Positions 20,278-33,110 of a stretch of 64,000 nt of DNA are shown here, one piece after another (the first letter of the stretch is position 1; each line of letters opens with the position of its first letter). Under the pieces are notes generated by a model. It searched no databases. It was not told where the DNA came from and worked only from the letters and a program-made list of their open reading frames with translations. Made by a program: the position numbers and the translations under genes. The stretch is from positions 45,588,569 to 45,652,568 of the forward strand of contig NC_088776.1 of assembly GCF_954871325.1 (NCBI RefSeq). The letters run 5' to 3'. The stretch comes from Gordionus sp. m RMFG-2023 (Eukaryota > Nematomorpha > Gordioida > Chordodea > Parachordodidae).

Positions 20278-20941
20278 CTAAATTGTATAGCAAATAAAGA
20301 GTGTTATATAATAATTAAAAATTTTCATTATTTAAAAAACATAAAAATTTCAGGCTTCAAATAACAAAATAATATCGAAACCAAATAAGCATAAAAAATA
20401 TAATTCTTTCAAAAATTAGCAAATAAAAAAATTACTCAATGACACGTTTTATAGGAAGGATTGAGCACTTTTCTCTATCGACGAGGAACGCGTCCCAAAG
20501 ACAAAACATATAGAATGATTTTATATAAAATTTATAACAAGTAAAAATTTTTAAGTAAAATATTTAATGTGCCTAAAATATTAAGAATTATAATTTTTAA
20601 AAAAACTTTCGCACTTTTCAAGTGATATTTTCCCCTGTTTTTTACGTTTAAGACTATGTCCAAAACCATTTTAAAAGAAATTGGAAAACTTTCAAAATTT
20701 CGCAAGTTTTAATAAAATGGTATATATTAAAATTCTTAAAATTTATAAAAAAAATTTCTAGAATTATGTTTGAGAATGTTTTTATTTATTTAAGGCTGCG
20801 TCCAAAATCTTAAAAATATAAATAAATAAAATAATAAATTTTGAAGAAAAAAATAACATAAGCTATTTTTAATGTAAAAATAAAATGGTGTCCAATTTCA
20901 TTTTTCGGTATTTATAAAAATTTATTTTTTAAAAAAAATAA
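20278..20941. other. Spacer upstream of the first recognised ash2 exon
   Basis: Mostly A/T. 20420-20510 is less biased and, on the minus strand, reads WDAFLVDREKCSILPIKRVI before a GTAATT; it might be an exon but I could not match it to ASH2. Two GTCCAAAA-type words (20651, 20810) recur elsewhere in the window. Confidence 0.4.
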
Positions 20942-23896
20942 CAGTTGTTAAAGTATCTAGATACTGTAGCTAGATATAAAAATGTGGTATCTGTATCTAG
21001 ATAGATTTTTGATTAGAGTATCTCTCTCTGTATCTAGATATTATTTTGGAGGTATCTGTATCTGTTTTTAGATACTTTTTAAGATAAATTTTGATATACT
21101 TTTATTTAACGCTTTTTTATATTATAAATAAAAATACTTGAGTGTAAAATTTATTTTATTTCATATGAGCATACAAATTAATATAAATATATATTAAAAA
21201 ATTATATATATATGTAAAATATTAAAACTTATATATAAAAAAGAATATATAAATATTAATTAAATATTATGTCCGAGTTATCAATAACAAGCAAATTCTG
21301 ATATTACAATACAGTCCATCTCAAGAATTTGCCATTTTTAATTGCAATGGAATTGGTATTTTATTTTATTTTATTCTATTATATTAATTTTTAAGATTAA
21401 TATTGATGAAGAAAATGACAACATTCTTCCATGGCCAATTTATAGAACATATTTTAAAATAATATCTCAAAATAAAGAAAACAAATCTCTGTTAGTAAAG
21501 TTTTTGTCATGTCTACCAAAAAATATGCAAATTTCAGTTAGCATTACCTCAACTTGCTACATTGTAAAACATTTAAGGGTATAGATACTAAATAAATGTT
21601 TACAATTTTAATTTTAAATTTTAAGAGAAAACATCAAACACTCTTAATCCAAATAAAAGAGGGCAAGGAGAAAAAATCTATTAAAGAAAATATTGGACTA
21701 GGCTCATCGTCCATTGATTTTTTTTCCAAGAGACCTCAGACTTTAACCCAAACCACTTTAGATGATTTAATAACTGATTTTATTATAGATAGCATTCAGC
21801 CATTTTCAATTGTTGAAAATCCATCGTTTATATAAATGATCAAAACATTAGCTCCACAAAAAAATATAATTTGCAGACAGACAGTGGTTGCTAGAATTTC
21901 CCAAAGATGGGAGAATGAAAAGAAAGAAATCATTAAAAGTCTAATAGAACCATCGTTAATATGCACAACAGCAGATTGTTGGAATGCCTATCGCCGGTAA
22001 ACATTTAAATTTGTATAATAATTTAATTACAAACAAATTATTTGAGCAGTTTTAAGAAATGTTAATTTTTAGTTCATACATAGGAGTCACTGCACACTAT
22101 ATAGATCCAACAAGTTTGGAAAGAAAAATGTAGCGTTGGCTTGTAAAAGAATGACTGGTAGTCATACATATGATAAAATAGCAAAAAATTTACAAGATAT
22201 AGCAAAGGATTATTGCATACAAAATAAAATCTCAAAGACCATTACTGATAATGCCAAAAACTTTATTAAGTCTTTTAGGCTTATTTTATTATAAATATAA
22301 ACATAATATTACTTATTTATGATAGAGTTTTCAAGTTAATTGAAATATTAGTGAATCCATTGATGATCTGGAAGATGAAGAAACAGTTGCACCAATATCA
22401 ATATCATGTCTTTATACTACTGCTCAGGATTTTGAAATATCAGAATCATATATTTTACCTAATCATCAATGTTGTGCCAGTCACACATTGAATCTTGTTG
22501 CCACTCAGATGCTAATAGAGCCTTGCAGTGTAAACAATATCAGAGGGTAAAACTATAATTTTAATTATAATATTCAATATTTTATTCCTTAGATATATAG
22601 TACAACATTGTCTAAATGCCAAAATATATGGAATAGACAAAATAAATCACAACAGTTGAGATTATAAAAAACAATATTGGCCAATATTTCATATGTCCCA
22701 ATATAACTAGATGGAACTCCACTTATAATGCTTTACAATTAATGTCAGAAATTATTAACACTAAATTTGAAAAATTGGACAAGATTTGCGATGGTATAAA
22801 ACTACCTAGATTTTTATCTAATGAATGTGATTTTATTCATAAATATTGTTTAGTAAGTTATAAATAAAATTTATATATACAGTATTATTTTAAATGAGCT
22901 AATCAAGCCCAAGTTTACTTGATATCCTGTAGGGAGATAAACTATTTCCCAGATCATTATTAAATTGAAAAATTTTAAACAAATGAACCTGAAATTTTGT
23001 TTACCACTCTTAAATGCCTTACTTAAAGGAATTGAAGATAGGTAAATTAATAATAAATTAATCTGTGTTTAATAATTCTAGGTTTATTGGGACAATTTTT
23101 GAAGATGAAAATATTTTGGCAACTATGCTTCATCCTTTTTTTAAACTAGATTGGGCATGGTTGCAAATGGATGAAAATTTTAATTAAAAAAAACAATTAA
23201 TACAAAGATTAGTTGAGGAATTATCAAAGTCTTCAAATGAGTGCAAATTAACCTGTGGAAAAAAACCAATAATTTAATATCCGATTATTTTCAGTATCCC
23301 ACAGCAGGAGATATGATTGTTAATGATTTAAATTCTGATAATCAACAAATTTTATAGTTTTTTCAAAAATGAATGCCGAGATTTTAGTATTTTTAAACAA
23401 TATCCTGATATAAAAATGTTATTCATTAAATATATAACACCACAATCCCTTCCAGCGCCCCTGTTGAAAGACTTTTTAGTATAGCTAAAAATGTCTTTAC
23501 AGATAAACGAGGATGTCTTAATGACCAAAATTTTGAAAATATTTTATTACTGAAATCTAATAATTATTTATAATCATTTAATCATATATATTATATTAAT
23601 ATCTAAAAATCATTATTTTAGTTATATTTTGATAAATGTGATATCGAGTCAATAAATTTTTTAGATCATTTCATGAATTTTCACAATAGAATCGTAATTT
23701 AGGTTTATTCAAACCTTATCTAAGAGTATAATAAAAAATGTATCTGTACCTATTTAAATTGTATCTGTACCTAGATACATTTTAAATTGTATCTGTATCA
23801 AGATAACTTTTTAGAAGCTGTATCTGTATCTAGATAAATTTTTAGACTATGTATCTGTATCTAGATCCATTTAAAAAGTATCTTTTAACAACTCTG
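20942..23896 (+). mobile_element. BED-type hAT transposon, nearly complete
   Basis: 2955 bp. Left end CAGTTGTTAAAGTATCTAGA, right end TTTTAACAACTCTG, inverted. Flanks AAAAATAA (20934-20941) and AAAAATAC (23897-23904) are a 7/8 eight-base target duplication. Both subterminal regions carry many copies of GTATCTGTATCTAGATA (20950-21075 and 23738-23880), probably transposase-binding repeats. The gene inside is broken by stops but shows all hAT blocks in order. Confidence 0.93.
21400..23573 (+). pseudogene. ZBED-like hAT transposase with introns
   Basis: Blocks in order: degenerate BED zinc finger (21415-21584, PWPIYRTYFK..CLP), the segment DLITDFIIDSIQPFSIVENP (about 21750-21830), RQTVVARISQRWENEK, TTADCWNAYRR then an intron (GTAAAC at about 21998 to TTTTTAG at about 22072) and SYIGVTAHYIDPTS, ITDNAKNF, CCASHTLNLVAT, LDKICDGIKLPRFLSN, FKLDWAW, and the C-terminal dimerisation block SSAPVERLFSIAKN. 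The putative catalytic residues (Asp in TADCW, Asp in TDNAKNF, Glu in VERLFS) are present. It excises and inserts hAT DNA; stops and frameshifts make this copy non-functional. Confidence 0.9.
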
Positions 23897-24090
23897 AAAA
23901 ATACTAAAAAAAATAAATTCGAATAAAAATTTATTTATTTTTGAAATTTTTATAAAAAATTAGTAAGTACAATTTTCAATGCTGTTACTTTTTATAAATT
24001 TACTAACCCAAACGATTATAGCCTTTTATATTAATATATTTTTTAGTGTCAGAATATAATTTTATGGAAAGCTTAAGAGTGCACAGGAAC

Positions 24091-25487
24091 CAGGGATGTG
24101 AACCCGAACCCTCGTATTTCTAATGAACCCGAACCCCTTTTAAAAGTGGAGGGTCCAAGGGTTCTAGGTGTCATAAAAAAATTTTTAAATAAAATATTTT
24201 TTTAAATTTTATTAACTTTTTTTATGGAATCATTTATTTAATCTTCGCGTTTTTCTTTCAATTTCTTCCTGGACTTCCATTTTATTTAGAGATTGATATC
24301 ATAAATTATTTTCCAGTGTAATAATATTTTATTATGTAAATTTATTAATACGCTATTTTATAGAAATACATTGATTATTTTAAAAGTGAATTATTTTATA
24401 GTACAAATAATAATATTTTAATTTAAATGATAATGCACAACATGTTGGTCCTCAATTTGTATGAAACTAGAACGATTATTAAGTTTGAAAGATTTCTGTA
24501 ATGATTTTATTATAAGGAGCATGTGAAGTCATTTTGTCTGAAGTTGATTGGTGGCAAATAAAGGACTTTACTAGTGTATTAGTTCCTTTAAAAATAACAA
24601 CATTAAGATTACAATCAGAACAATTATGTTTAACTGATTTTTATGGCATATGGATTAGATGCCGATTAGATTTATAAAAATTTACAGTCCTTTTTATACG
24701 AAATATTAGAAAACATGAAAATTCGAGAGCAACAATATTTGCATGTTGTATATGCTTCTATATATTTAGACCCTCGATATCAAGTTTTATTGAGTATTGA
24801 GCAAAAACAAATGGCTAAAGATCATCTTAAGGATTTATGACATAAGCAAAACTCCATTATTTACAATATATTGGAGACTACAACAATACTTATTGGTTGT
24901 AGTGATAATAATAATGATAGCAACATTGATGATCTTGTAATTTTACTTTTAGATAGAGAAAAAAAAATCAAACATCAGATAGAAAGGAGGATCAAAAAAT
25001 GCCTATTGCATCTTTAATAGTAAAGTTCTCAAAGTTAAGAGAATAAATAAGGAATAAATATTTTAATATTCTGGGAAGAAAATTCTTCAATATATCCAGA
25101 ATTATATATATCTTATCTAGAATCTTCATGGCTGTACCGGCGATACATGTACAATAATTTTATAAAGATAACTATCTATTTTGGGTAAGGGTAGAACGTG
25201 AATTTTCATCTTTGAAATATATATTGTCTACTATCTCAAGGATGATATTTTAGAAGATATGTTGATTGTGCGAGAATAAAACATTTAAAATATAAAAAAT
25301 TTCATTTTTAAATTTATCATTTGTAAATTATGAATATATATATATTGAAGTATAATAATAAATGAATTTTAAAAAAATCTTACTTTGAGTCATTATTTTT
25401 TCCATGAACCTGGACCCGAGTCCTTTAAAATTTTATTCTTGTACCCAAACCCAGACCCTTTTTTATGTCGAATGGTTCATATCCCTG
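24091..25487 (+). mobile_element. Decayed hAT with perfect 8-bp target duplication
   Basis: 1397 bp between exact copies of ACAGGAAC (24083-24090 and 25488-25495). Ends are inverted CAGGGATGTGAACC (left) and GGTTCATATCCCTG (right). Subterminal GAACCCGAACCC repeats lie on the left, with a related ACCCAAACCCAGACCC on the right. Inside on the plus strand are hAT pieces: YASIYLDPRYQVLL (about 24745-24795) and a C-terminal REFSSLKYILSTIS (about 25199-25240), equivalent to the usual SxxERxFS block. The N-terminal half is gone. Confidence 0.93.
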
Positions 25488-26029
25488 ACAGGAACCTCTG
25501 GTGTAAAAATGACTTAAAGAGATTCTGTAGAAAATATGAAAATTTGAGAGGAAATTGGAAAAACATACAACAATTATGATCACTATGTTCAGTCGTATCT
25601 TCAAATATTTAATAAATACCTAATAATTGAATCATATCAAGCATTTTAAATATTTTAATTTTTTTAAAATTTAAATGTGTCCAAAGTGTTTTGTTATTAA
25701 TTTGCAAAAATTTTAAAATTTTAAGGATTTTTTAAAAACATTTTGGACCCAGCCTTATATAAATATATTATCGTTAAAATTAGAAAAGTTTCTGAATTTA
25801 ATTTTTTGATGTTAAAAAAATAATTTTCCCTATTTTATTTATAAAAATATTTAGGACTTTAATTGGAGCGCGGGGGGGGGGGGGGTGTTAAAATTGTAAA
25901 ATGTAATATCATTGGTTTGAAGTACTTGATTATTTAGTATTCAAATTAACAAATATTTAAATATTATCCAAAATTTGTTTTAAAATTCTCTCAACTATTT
26001 TGTTTAATTTATCTGATAGTGTTAAAAGA
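25488..26029. other. Spacer with G14 run
   Basis: No gene. G14 at 25872-25885; a GTGTCCAAAGTGTTTTG word (25677) is a relative of the GTCCAAAA repeats seen at 6440, 20651 and 20810. Confidence 0.5.
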
Positions 26030-27290
26030 GTCGAAGAAAGACTTAACTTAAAAAAATAGCAAGGCATATTCAGCAAAGTTGGTGAAGCTTTGATTGTCAT
26101 AAAGATAAAGAAATTAGATTTTATAATCTTCAGAAAAAGTTATCTGATTGTGATATCATAATATGGAATGGGAGATTGATGATATCCAATAAATTAAGGA
26201 ATGCAGGGCTAAAAATAATTCATCGGGGACATCCTGGTGAAAATGTAATGAAATCGATTGGCCCAGATTTAATATCAACATAGAAAATTATATCAAAATA
26301 TGTTCTGGATGCCAGAAAAATAAACCTGGAATTCAAGAAGTACCTCTATATTCTTGGACTGTAGATAAGGAATCTTGCAAGGGAATATATATTGATTTTG
26401 TTGGGCCAGAGGACGGGCTAATTGGGGTAAATTCCTTTCCCAAATGGCTAGAAGTTAATCTAATACAAAATACCTCAACCGAGGCTATGATCAAACGTTT
26501 AAAAAATGGTTAATGCTAGGTTTGGAATATTTAAGTATATTGTATCAGACAATAAACCACAATTCATACCTATGGAATTCCATCGTTACTGTGATTTAAA
26601 TAACATGTCATATATGTTCGGCACCCTATCATCCAAAAACTAATGGATTAGAGCTTACCTTACATACTTTAGGTCAATATTATGCAGCAAGTGTCAATTT
26701 CTGATATAGAAAATAGTTTTAACACCTATCAACTGGAGAGAATAGCTTTATGTGGAGATATCTTGCCAAGATTTTGTTTGTAAGACAATTGAAAACTAGC
26801 TTGGATTAAATAAAACCAAATGTAGAACATGAGATTGATAAGGTAAATTAGAGACAAAGTAATAATCATGACGAAAGGGAGAGAATTCAAGATTTCACAA
26901 CCTGTTTGTTTTAACAATGGGAATACAAAAGGTTAAAAAGGGAGTGATAAAAGAGAGAAGTTATATTCATATATCGTTGTCCTATGCAGAAATGTGCAGA
27001 TCAGCTAAGAGATCATTCAATTATTCCAAGTTATGAAAGTTCATCGGAAGTTACAGGAGTAAATGAAGCAGGTATGTAACTAAATTACGTTGTTCATCAA
27101 GAAACCATAAATCAGAGGTTATTGAGGAAATTTAAATTAAAAATGTTTGGAGAAAAAGTAATTTATATTAATTCGTCAAAAATTATTTTAAATCCATTTG
27201 ATGACATCAATATTGATATTGATAATTTATTGGAAAATTTAGAATTTGTGTTGAAAGAAAAAACTGTCAAAACAGAGATTTAAAAAAATT
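26030..27290 (+). pseudogene. Second Ty3/gypsy integrase remnant
   Basis: Plus-strand fragments in shifting frames: IWNGRLMISNKLRNAG and HRGHPGENVMKSI with KICSGCQ (HHCC module, 26210-26320), GIYIDFVGPEDGLIG (first Asp), FPKWLEVNLIQNTSTEAM, IVSDNKPQFIP (second Asp, about 26550), PKTNGLEL (Glu region) and CADQLRDHS at about 26985-27020, the usual end of Ty3 pol. It differs from the 11200-12134 integrase (IDFVGP rather than LDFFEW), so it is another lineage. RT is not found upstream. Confidence 0.82.
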
Positions 27291-28510
27291 ATCTTGGCAT
27301 ATATTAAAATCCCTACTAAATGTATCAAAAAAATATTAAAATGAAGAAATATGTGATTTATTGAGGAAATTATTTAATAAAATGATATAAAATATTTTGC
27401 AATATGCAAATGGGCTTTTAGAAAAAAAAGGGAAAAGGTAATTAGTTATTTATAAAAAATTTATTTATTGAGTATCCCATATAAATTTAAAGGTAATATT
27501 AAATAACAAATTATAAATCAATGTATTTCTGGTATTAACTTACCAAAGCTAGATAATAAATTAAGAATTTGTGTAGTTTAGCCTAGAGGTTGGCAATGGG
27601 TGCGTATGTTATTTTGCCTGTCTATAATTTTTAACATTTACCTACCTATCCCCTAACAGTTTTCACAATCCATTTAAAAATTAGATGTTATTTTGGATAT
27701 ATTCTTTTAAATTAGATAATATTTAAATATGGAAAGTAAAATTATATTTTATATATGCAATATTCTAAGGCCTACAATATACCAATATCTTATCAATATA
27801 ATCTTTCCAATTTAAATATTTTTGAGTGGTAATAGATAATGCTTCCAGGTTTCCTTCTATAAATGGTATAATTTCCTTCAATCAAATCTTTCAACTGAAA
27901 AATGGAATGTTATTGTACTTTTTCCTTTGAGAAATACTTCTTGTTTGATTTTTTTATAATTTCCAAATATCTTAAATTTCCAATAGTTGTAATTAAAATT
28001 TGTAACATAGCTATTTATTAAACGTTATATAAATATTCAAGTTTTTACCAAAATAAGCTATAAATTTATATTAAGATCACTTGCAGATTTTCGGAAGAGG
28101 TTTTCTTTATTATCAGTTTCACATTCTTTACAAATGAATATATAATTAGTCATAAATTTTATAGGACTAAGTAAGCTATTACGAAAAAAAAATTAATAAA
28201 AAACTATAGAATATATGCTTGATAATAGTACAAGAGGCATGAACCCATTTTAAACACTTTATACATATAAAATCAAGTTCTTTAATATCCCTTGAATTTC
28301 CACTTCAATTTATTATATAATAATTTCAATAATTATGTTTTATACCAATAGCATTTATTAAGTAATTCAATATTTCGCCCCTCCATCATTATATCAAATC
28401 TCGATTCAATTTATAAATTTTGAATTTATGAAAGAATGATTATTTAATCCATTTGAAAAATTCTAAATTATGATCGGTTAAAAATAAAAAACATAAATGG
28501 TATATATACT
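27291..28510. other. AT-rich spacer
   Basis: No recognisable gene or repeat end. Low-complexity A/T with short non-coding frames. Confidence 0.5.
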
Positions 28511-29410
28511 GAGGGTTGTTAATCGATCCTTTTAAAAAGATCGAATCTCTATCACAATCATTTCAAAAAAAGTGGATCGAAATACAGAATTGACTTTTTT
28601 TTAAAAAGGATCGCTATCACGATCCTTTTCTTATTTAAATTTCTGAAGGAAATTTCTGATCGATGCAAAATTAAATAATATAAAAATAAACTAAATGTGG
28701 TATATATTTATTGTAATTGAAAAATATAATATAAGTATAAAAATTAGAATATATTTATTTATAATTAAAATTAGCCATTAATAATGAAAATTTTTTAAAT
28801 TTATTATCATTTAAACACCCACGTCTTTAATTATGCACATGTTTAGCTTTACTTAACAAGCACTCCACAGGAGCGCTTGATGGCAAATTGTGTATAAATA
28901 TTTAGTTAACATATGTATTAAAAATATTCATTGAATCATCATTTGAATAAAAAAAATTATTAATAGAACGAGCATTTTGTGAATAATTTTTCCCAAAAAA
29001 GTATATTTCATCCATACCTTCATTTGAAGCATCTGCATGTGGTCGATCTTGCATACTTTCCAAATGAGAAATTAATCTTTCTTTTACCAATATATTTAAT
29101 GGCAGATTAATATAAGGCCAATTTAGCTTAAATTTTGGGTGAGGGTATCTGCAAAACTTAGCCTTATTAACACATAAATAAATATTTTATTAATCATTGT
29201 AAATAATTCTTATTATATGCATATTGTTATGCTCTTCACAAATAAATAATAAAAACTGTATTTTTAAGAGTTAATTACTTCTAAATGCCTTTTGAGGTTT
29301 GAATTGCTAATCTTTGAGATATTTTGTTCTTACATAAAGAGCAATTTGCATTGATTATTGTATAGTTACTTCCATCCGTTTCACGTAAAGTAGAATACGT
29401 AAATTATGAA
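28511..29410 (-). pseudogene. Internally deleted BED-hAT remnant
   Basis: On the minus strand a BED zinc finger (about 29400-29275) shows ANCSLCKN and, one frame over, NSNLKRHLEVIN (the final His is Asn). It is followed at 29140-28900 by KFKLNWPYINLP and the ERLISHLESMQ..MDEIYFF segment, which in ZBED-hATs sits near the C-terminus. The central catalytic part is missing, so this is a deletion derivative. GAGGGTTGTTAATCGATCC at 28511 looks like one hAT end, with GATCG/CGATCC subterminal repeats to 28640; the opposite end was not found. Confidence 0.65.
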
Positions 29411-31444
29411 ATGGTGAAAAACTCATTCTCACTTATATCTGCTGTCACAGTAATAGTATATGTATTATCTTCTAAATCTTTGGAGGACATTATTGAAACC
29501 TAGAATTTATTTATATTATATATAATATAATTAAATAAATAAAACTTTTAGGCTCTAAATCTCGTTCTAGATAAAATTTAGGTGTTGAAATATAAAATAT
29601 GGTGGAATGGAACTTGATAAAATATGATGTAGATAAAAAAAAGGGAGAAAATGTAAAATAAAAACGAATAAACAACTAAAAAGGAAACAAATGAAAAAAC
29701 TATAATTACATTGACTAGTGTTAATCTACTAAATAATTTAACCGCATATAAAATAGTTATGAATTGTAATTTAATTGATATCCTTCTTGAAATATAATAC
29801 AGTTTTATTTTTTATAATTGTGATATTAATAAATGGTATTTGAATCATTAATATAGAGTAGCTTGATATTTAGGGCGTTATAATTAAAAACTCAATAAAG
29901 AATAGCGCGAGAACGCTACCGAATGCGGCAAAATATTTATTAGGGTTAGGTGTAAATATTTGAAAGGGGTTTGCCTCAGTGAATATCCTGTCATATAAAG
30001 GTGCCCTACACTAACAACAAAATAAATCAGCTATTTTAACAAATCAATTAATTTATACAATTGCATTTTTTTATTAAATTTGATACTTGCTTTGCTTATA
30101 CTAAATATGTTTATTTATTGTTAATTCCGCTAAATACTGCAATTTTACTTTTTATTTTGTTTCGGTCAAGCGGAATAAAGTCTTCTACCTAAAGCGGCAA
30201 TGGCAATTTATCAGAGAAATTGCATTGCTATTCGTGGTTCCATATAACAATGCTGGTAAAGCTATCCCATTTTTCTAATTATTTTTGTTTATTGTATTTT
30301 GAGTTTATTTTATATATATAAGTTTACCGGAATTTTCTAACAAAAACATGAGAGGACAAAATACATTAATAGCATTTTTTTTTCTATTTTCTCTCATTCA
30401 ATTCGAGCATCATAAAAATAAAATAAAAAATATAATTGCCCATATTTTCATCATTCTTTTGAACGAATTCCCAATTAAAACGCACATTAAAAATAATATT
30501 TTTTTAAACTAAGCTTATAATTTATTTAAAAAATCAGCTGAATATTTATATAAATATTTAAAAAATTCTAAATATATTGAAACAATTTTTAAAATAAATA
30601 TAATTTACAACGAAATAATTAATTTATTACATATAAAAAAATTTTTTTATTGTTGTTTTAATAATTAATGGATCTCATGGTTAAGCAATGATTTATATAC
30701 TCCCTCAGTTCAATAGATAATTTTTATTATCCATTTTAAAATTTTTTTTATAAAAGATAAATATTCATAAATAAAATATGTTCCTCCCAAGGTTCTAACT
30801 AATGCACGGCATATATTTTTTAATTAATATTTTTTATATCAATGAAGAAATTTTCTTTTAGTGTTTTCAAGATGACATAATTATGGATTTTTTAGAAAAT
30901 AAAATTACTTGATGTCATTCTTTCAACTAAATAAATTCTATATTACTTTCATCTTATATGGCAAAATTATACTCGTAAAAATAAAGATATTTAAGTATTA
31001 TTTTCTATAAAAAATCACAACTTCTTTTTATTTAAAATTAATTTTTTAGACATTCCGTATATAAAAATAATATTTTTTATGCAATATCATTGAACACAAA
31101 ATTTTTTAAACAAATAAATTTATTAACAATTTTTTAAAAAATAATTTTATAGATATTCAGTTTTATTGAATAAATTATAAGTTTAGTGTAAAAAATTATA
31201 TATTTTAGTAAATGTTGGTTTAAATGAGATATTGTTCAAAAGAATGGTAAAAATAGGGGTGTAATGAAATTTTTTAAATTTTTTTTTTCAATGATAACAC
31301 AATATAAAAAATGTTGTTATATATTTAGTGCTCACAACATAATAAGAGTTTCTGTTTTGAAAAACAACGGCAAACCCTAAAATTTTTTAATGTCATAATT
31401 TGTTTTTTTTATATGTAGAACATATTTTTATAAATTCATTTTTA
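29411..31444. other. Spacer including a diverged copy of the 1340-2290 segment
   Basis: 29870-30250 is slightly richer in G+C, with no domain recognised. About 30300-31370 is collinear in short blocks with the first 2.3 kb of the window, e.g. AATTAATGGATCTCATGGTTAAGCAA against AATTAATAGGCATCATGATTAAGCAA style matches. Confidence 0.5.
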
Positions 31445-31865
31445 AATAAAGAAGAAATTAAGAAACGTTGGGAAGGATAGAAAAGTGGGAAAGCAGCGGG
31501 TTCTACAAGAGTGGTAAGAAAAATATTCAGGGGCTCTGTGAAGATTCAGAGTTGAATGGTTTACGAATTTATGTAATCTAAAAGTTACTCTGGTAACTAT
31601 TTCGGAGGATTGGCGAAGAAGTGTAAATATCTCGGTCGGTATAAAAATGAAAAATATTCTTTTCATTAAGGGTCTTATAGGGCAATTATACTCTTAGAAC
31701 ATGCTATGACGGTATTTGAGAGAGGGTTAGAGAAGGATAAGGAACAAACGTAGATCGATATAATGCTGTTTGTTTTATACCTTCTTCGAAAGAACCGGTA
31801 TTTTTTAGAGAATTCTTCGTAAGTATTTTCTTTAAAGGACCTAGGTCCTAATAGCTCTATCATAT
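31445..31865 (+). pseudogene. LINE reverse-transcriptase remnant
   Basis: Frameshifted plus-strand pieces of a non-LTR RT: KAAGSTRVVRKIFRGS, ISEDWRRSVNISV, then GSYRAIILLEHAMTVFERGL and EKDKEQT followed by IDIMLF. In family members this is the K(A/S)AGP..EDWR..YR.I.LLEH..KV.ER..IDDMQFGF stretch preceding the catalytic domain. No YADD box remains. The minus-strand frames over the same bases are shadows. The remnant is short and isolated, as expected of an old truncated LINE. Confidence 0.78.
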
Positions 31866-32694
31866 CTTCCTTCTAATCACTTTATTTAAACAACCGTTTA
31901 GGTCACTTTTTATAAAGTTTGACATATAATTAAAAAAATATATTTTAATCTCTTTTAACGAGAGTATCTAACTAGATATTCTCAGCTCATTGTGGATTTA
32001 CAAAAATCGACCTTGTTATATGTTTCACATCACAAAGTTTTATTTATAAATGTTTATTTATTGAGAAAAATAATAATGATAATGTGAACTAAATGTAAGT
32101 GAGGCTGGGGTTGATAAACCCCGCGGCTAATCACATTTTAAAATTAAATATACCAGAAAGGTAAAATTTTATCCTAATATACCTTTTATCAGTTTACATC
32201 TATAGAAAAAAATCTTTTGAAATAATTAATTATAAAAAAATTTTATTTAAGAAATAAAATTTTGATGAAAAATCAAAAGATTTTTACATGACCGAATTTT
32301 AATTTTTATTAAAATATATAATAATTTATATATAAATTAAATTTTATAGAAGTTTAAACATTCTTTAATAATTTGAAAAGGTTTTATGAGCATTTGTCTA
32401 GATACTATATCAACCATGATTAGTAAATTAAGAGCTAGCGCGGCTTGCTAAAGCATACATGTCAATTCATTTGATTGATTATTTTTAGTAATTATTACAT
32501 TATTTGATATGGTGCAAAAATACAAATCCAATAAAATTACAAAGGGTCATACATTTTATATTAATTATTATCTAGTAGAAGTATATCAAAATTTGATGAA
32601 TTGATATTATAATGGAATAAGGCTAAAAGTATAAATATTGTAAATCAACAAGGTACACTAGCCAACTAACAGGTAAATTTATCTACATTATTTA
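31866..32694. other. AT-rich spacer
   Basis: No gene or repeat boundary recognised; a short less-biased patch at 32095-32135. Confidence 0.45.
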
Positions 32695-33110
32695 GCTAAT
32701 TTTTAAGATATAACCACAATAATTTTATGTAATTTTTAAACAATTTAATCAAATTTTGGCAATATTTAATAATAGAGATTATTTAAATAAAATGTAATTC
32801 GTAATGGTTAAGATTAATTTAATATTTATATATTATTTTTAAATGTAATTTGTAAATTTTATGTCCTTATATCAACATATGATTGATTAAAATTATGATG
32901 AAGATTATTGTATTAATTTTTATATAATTTTTAGGCAATTAAATCCAATTTTAGCAATAATCAATAATAAAGGTTATGTAAATAAAAATCTAGATGGTAA
33001 AGGTAAAATGAATGAAATATTATTTATATATAATTTTGAAATGTATAAATTTGATTTTCTTATATTTTAACATTTGATGAATTTAAATTTTGATGAAGTA
33101 TAATATTATT

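Noticed and set aside
20420-20510. Candidate ash2 N-terminal exon on the minus strand (WDAFLVDREKCS)
   Set aside because: It has no clear 3' splice site in frame, and the resemblance to the ASH2L N-terminal region is too weak to call.
25385-25579. 64-residue plus-strand frame
   Set aside because: It spans the right end of the 24091-25487 hAT and its flank; the coding appearance comes from the subterminal ACCC repeat.
31442-31863. Two minus-strand frames of 62-74 residues
   Set aside because: The plus strand carries LINE RT motifs over the same bases.
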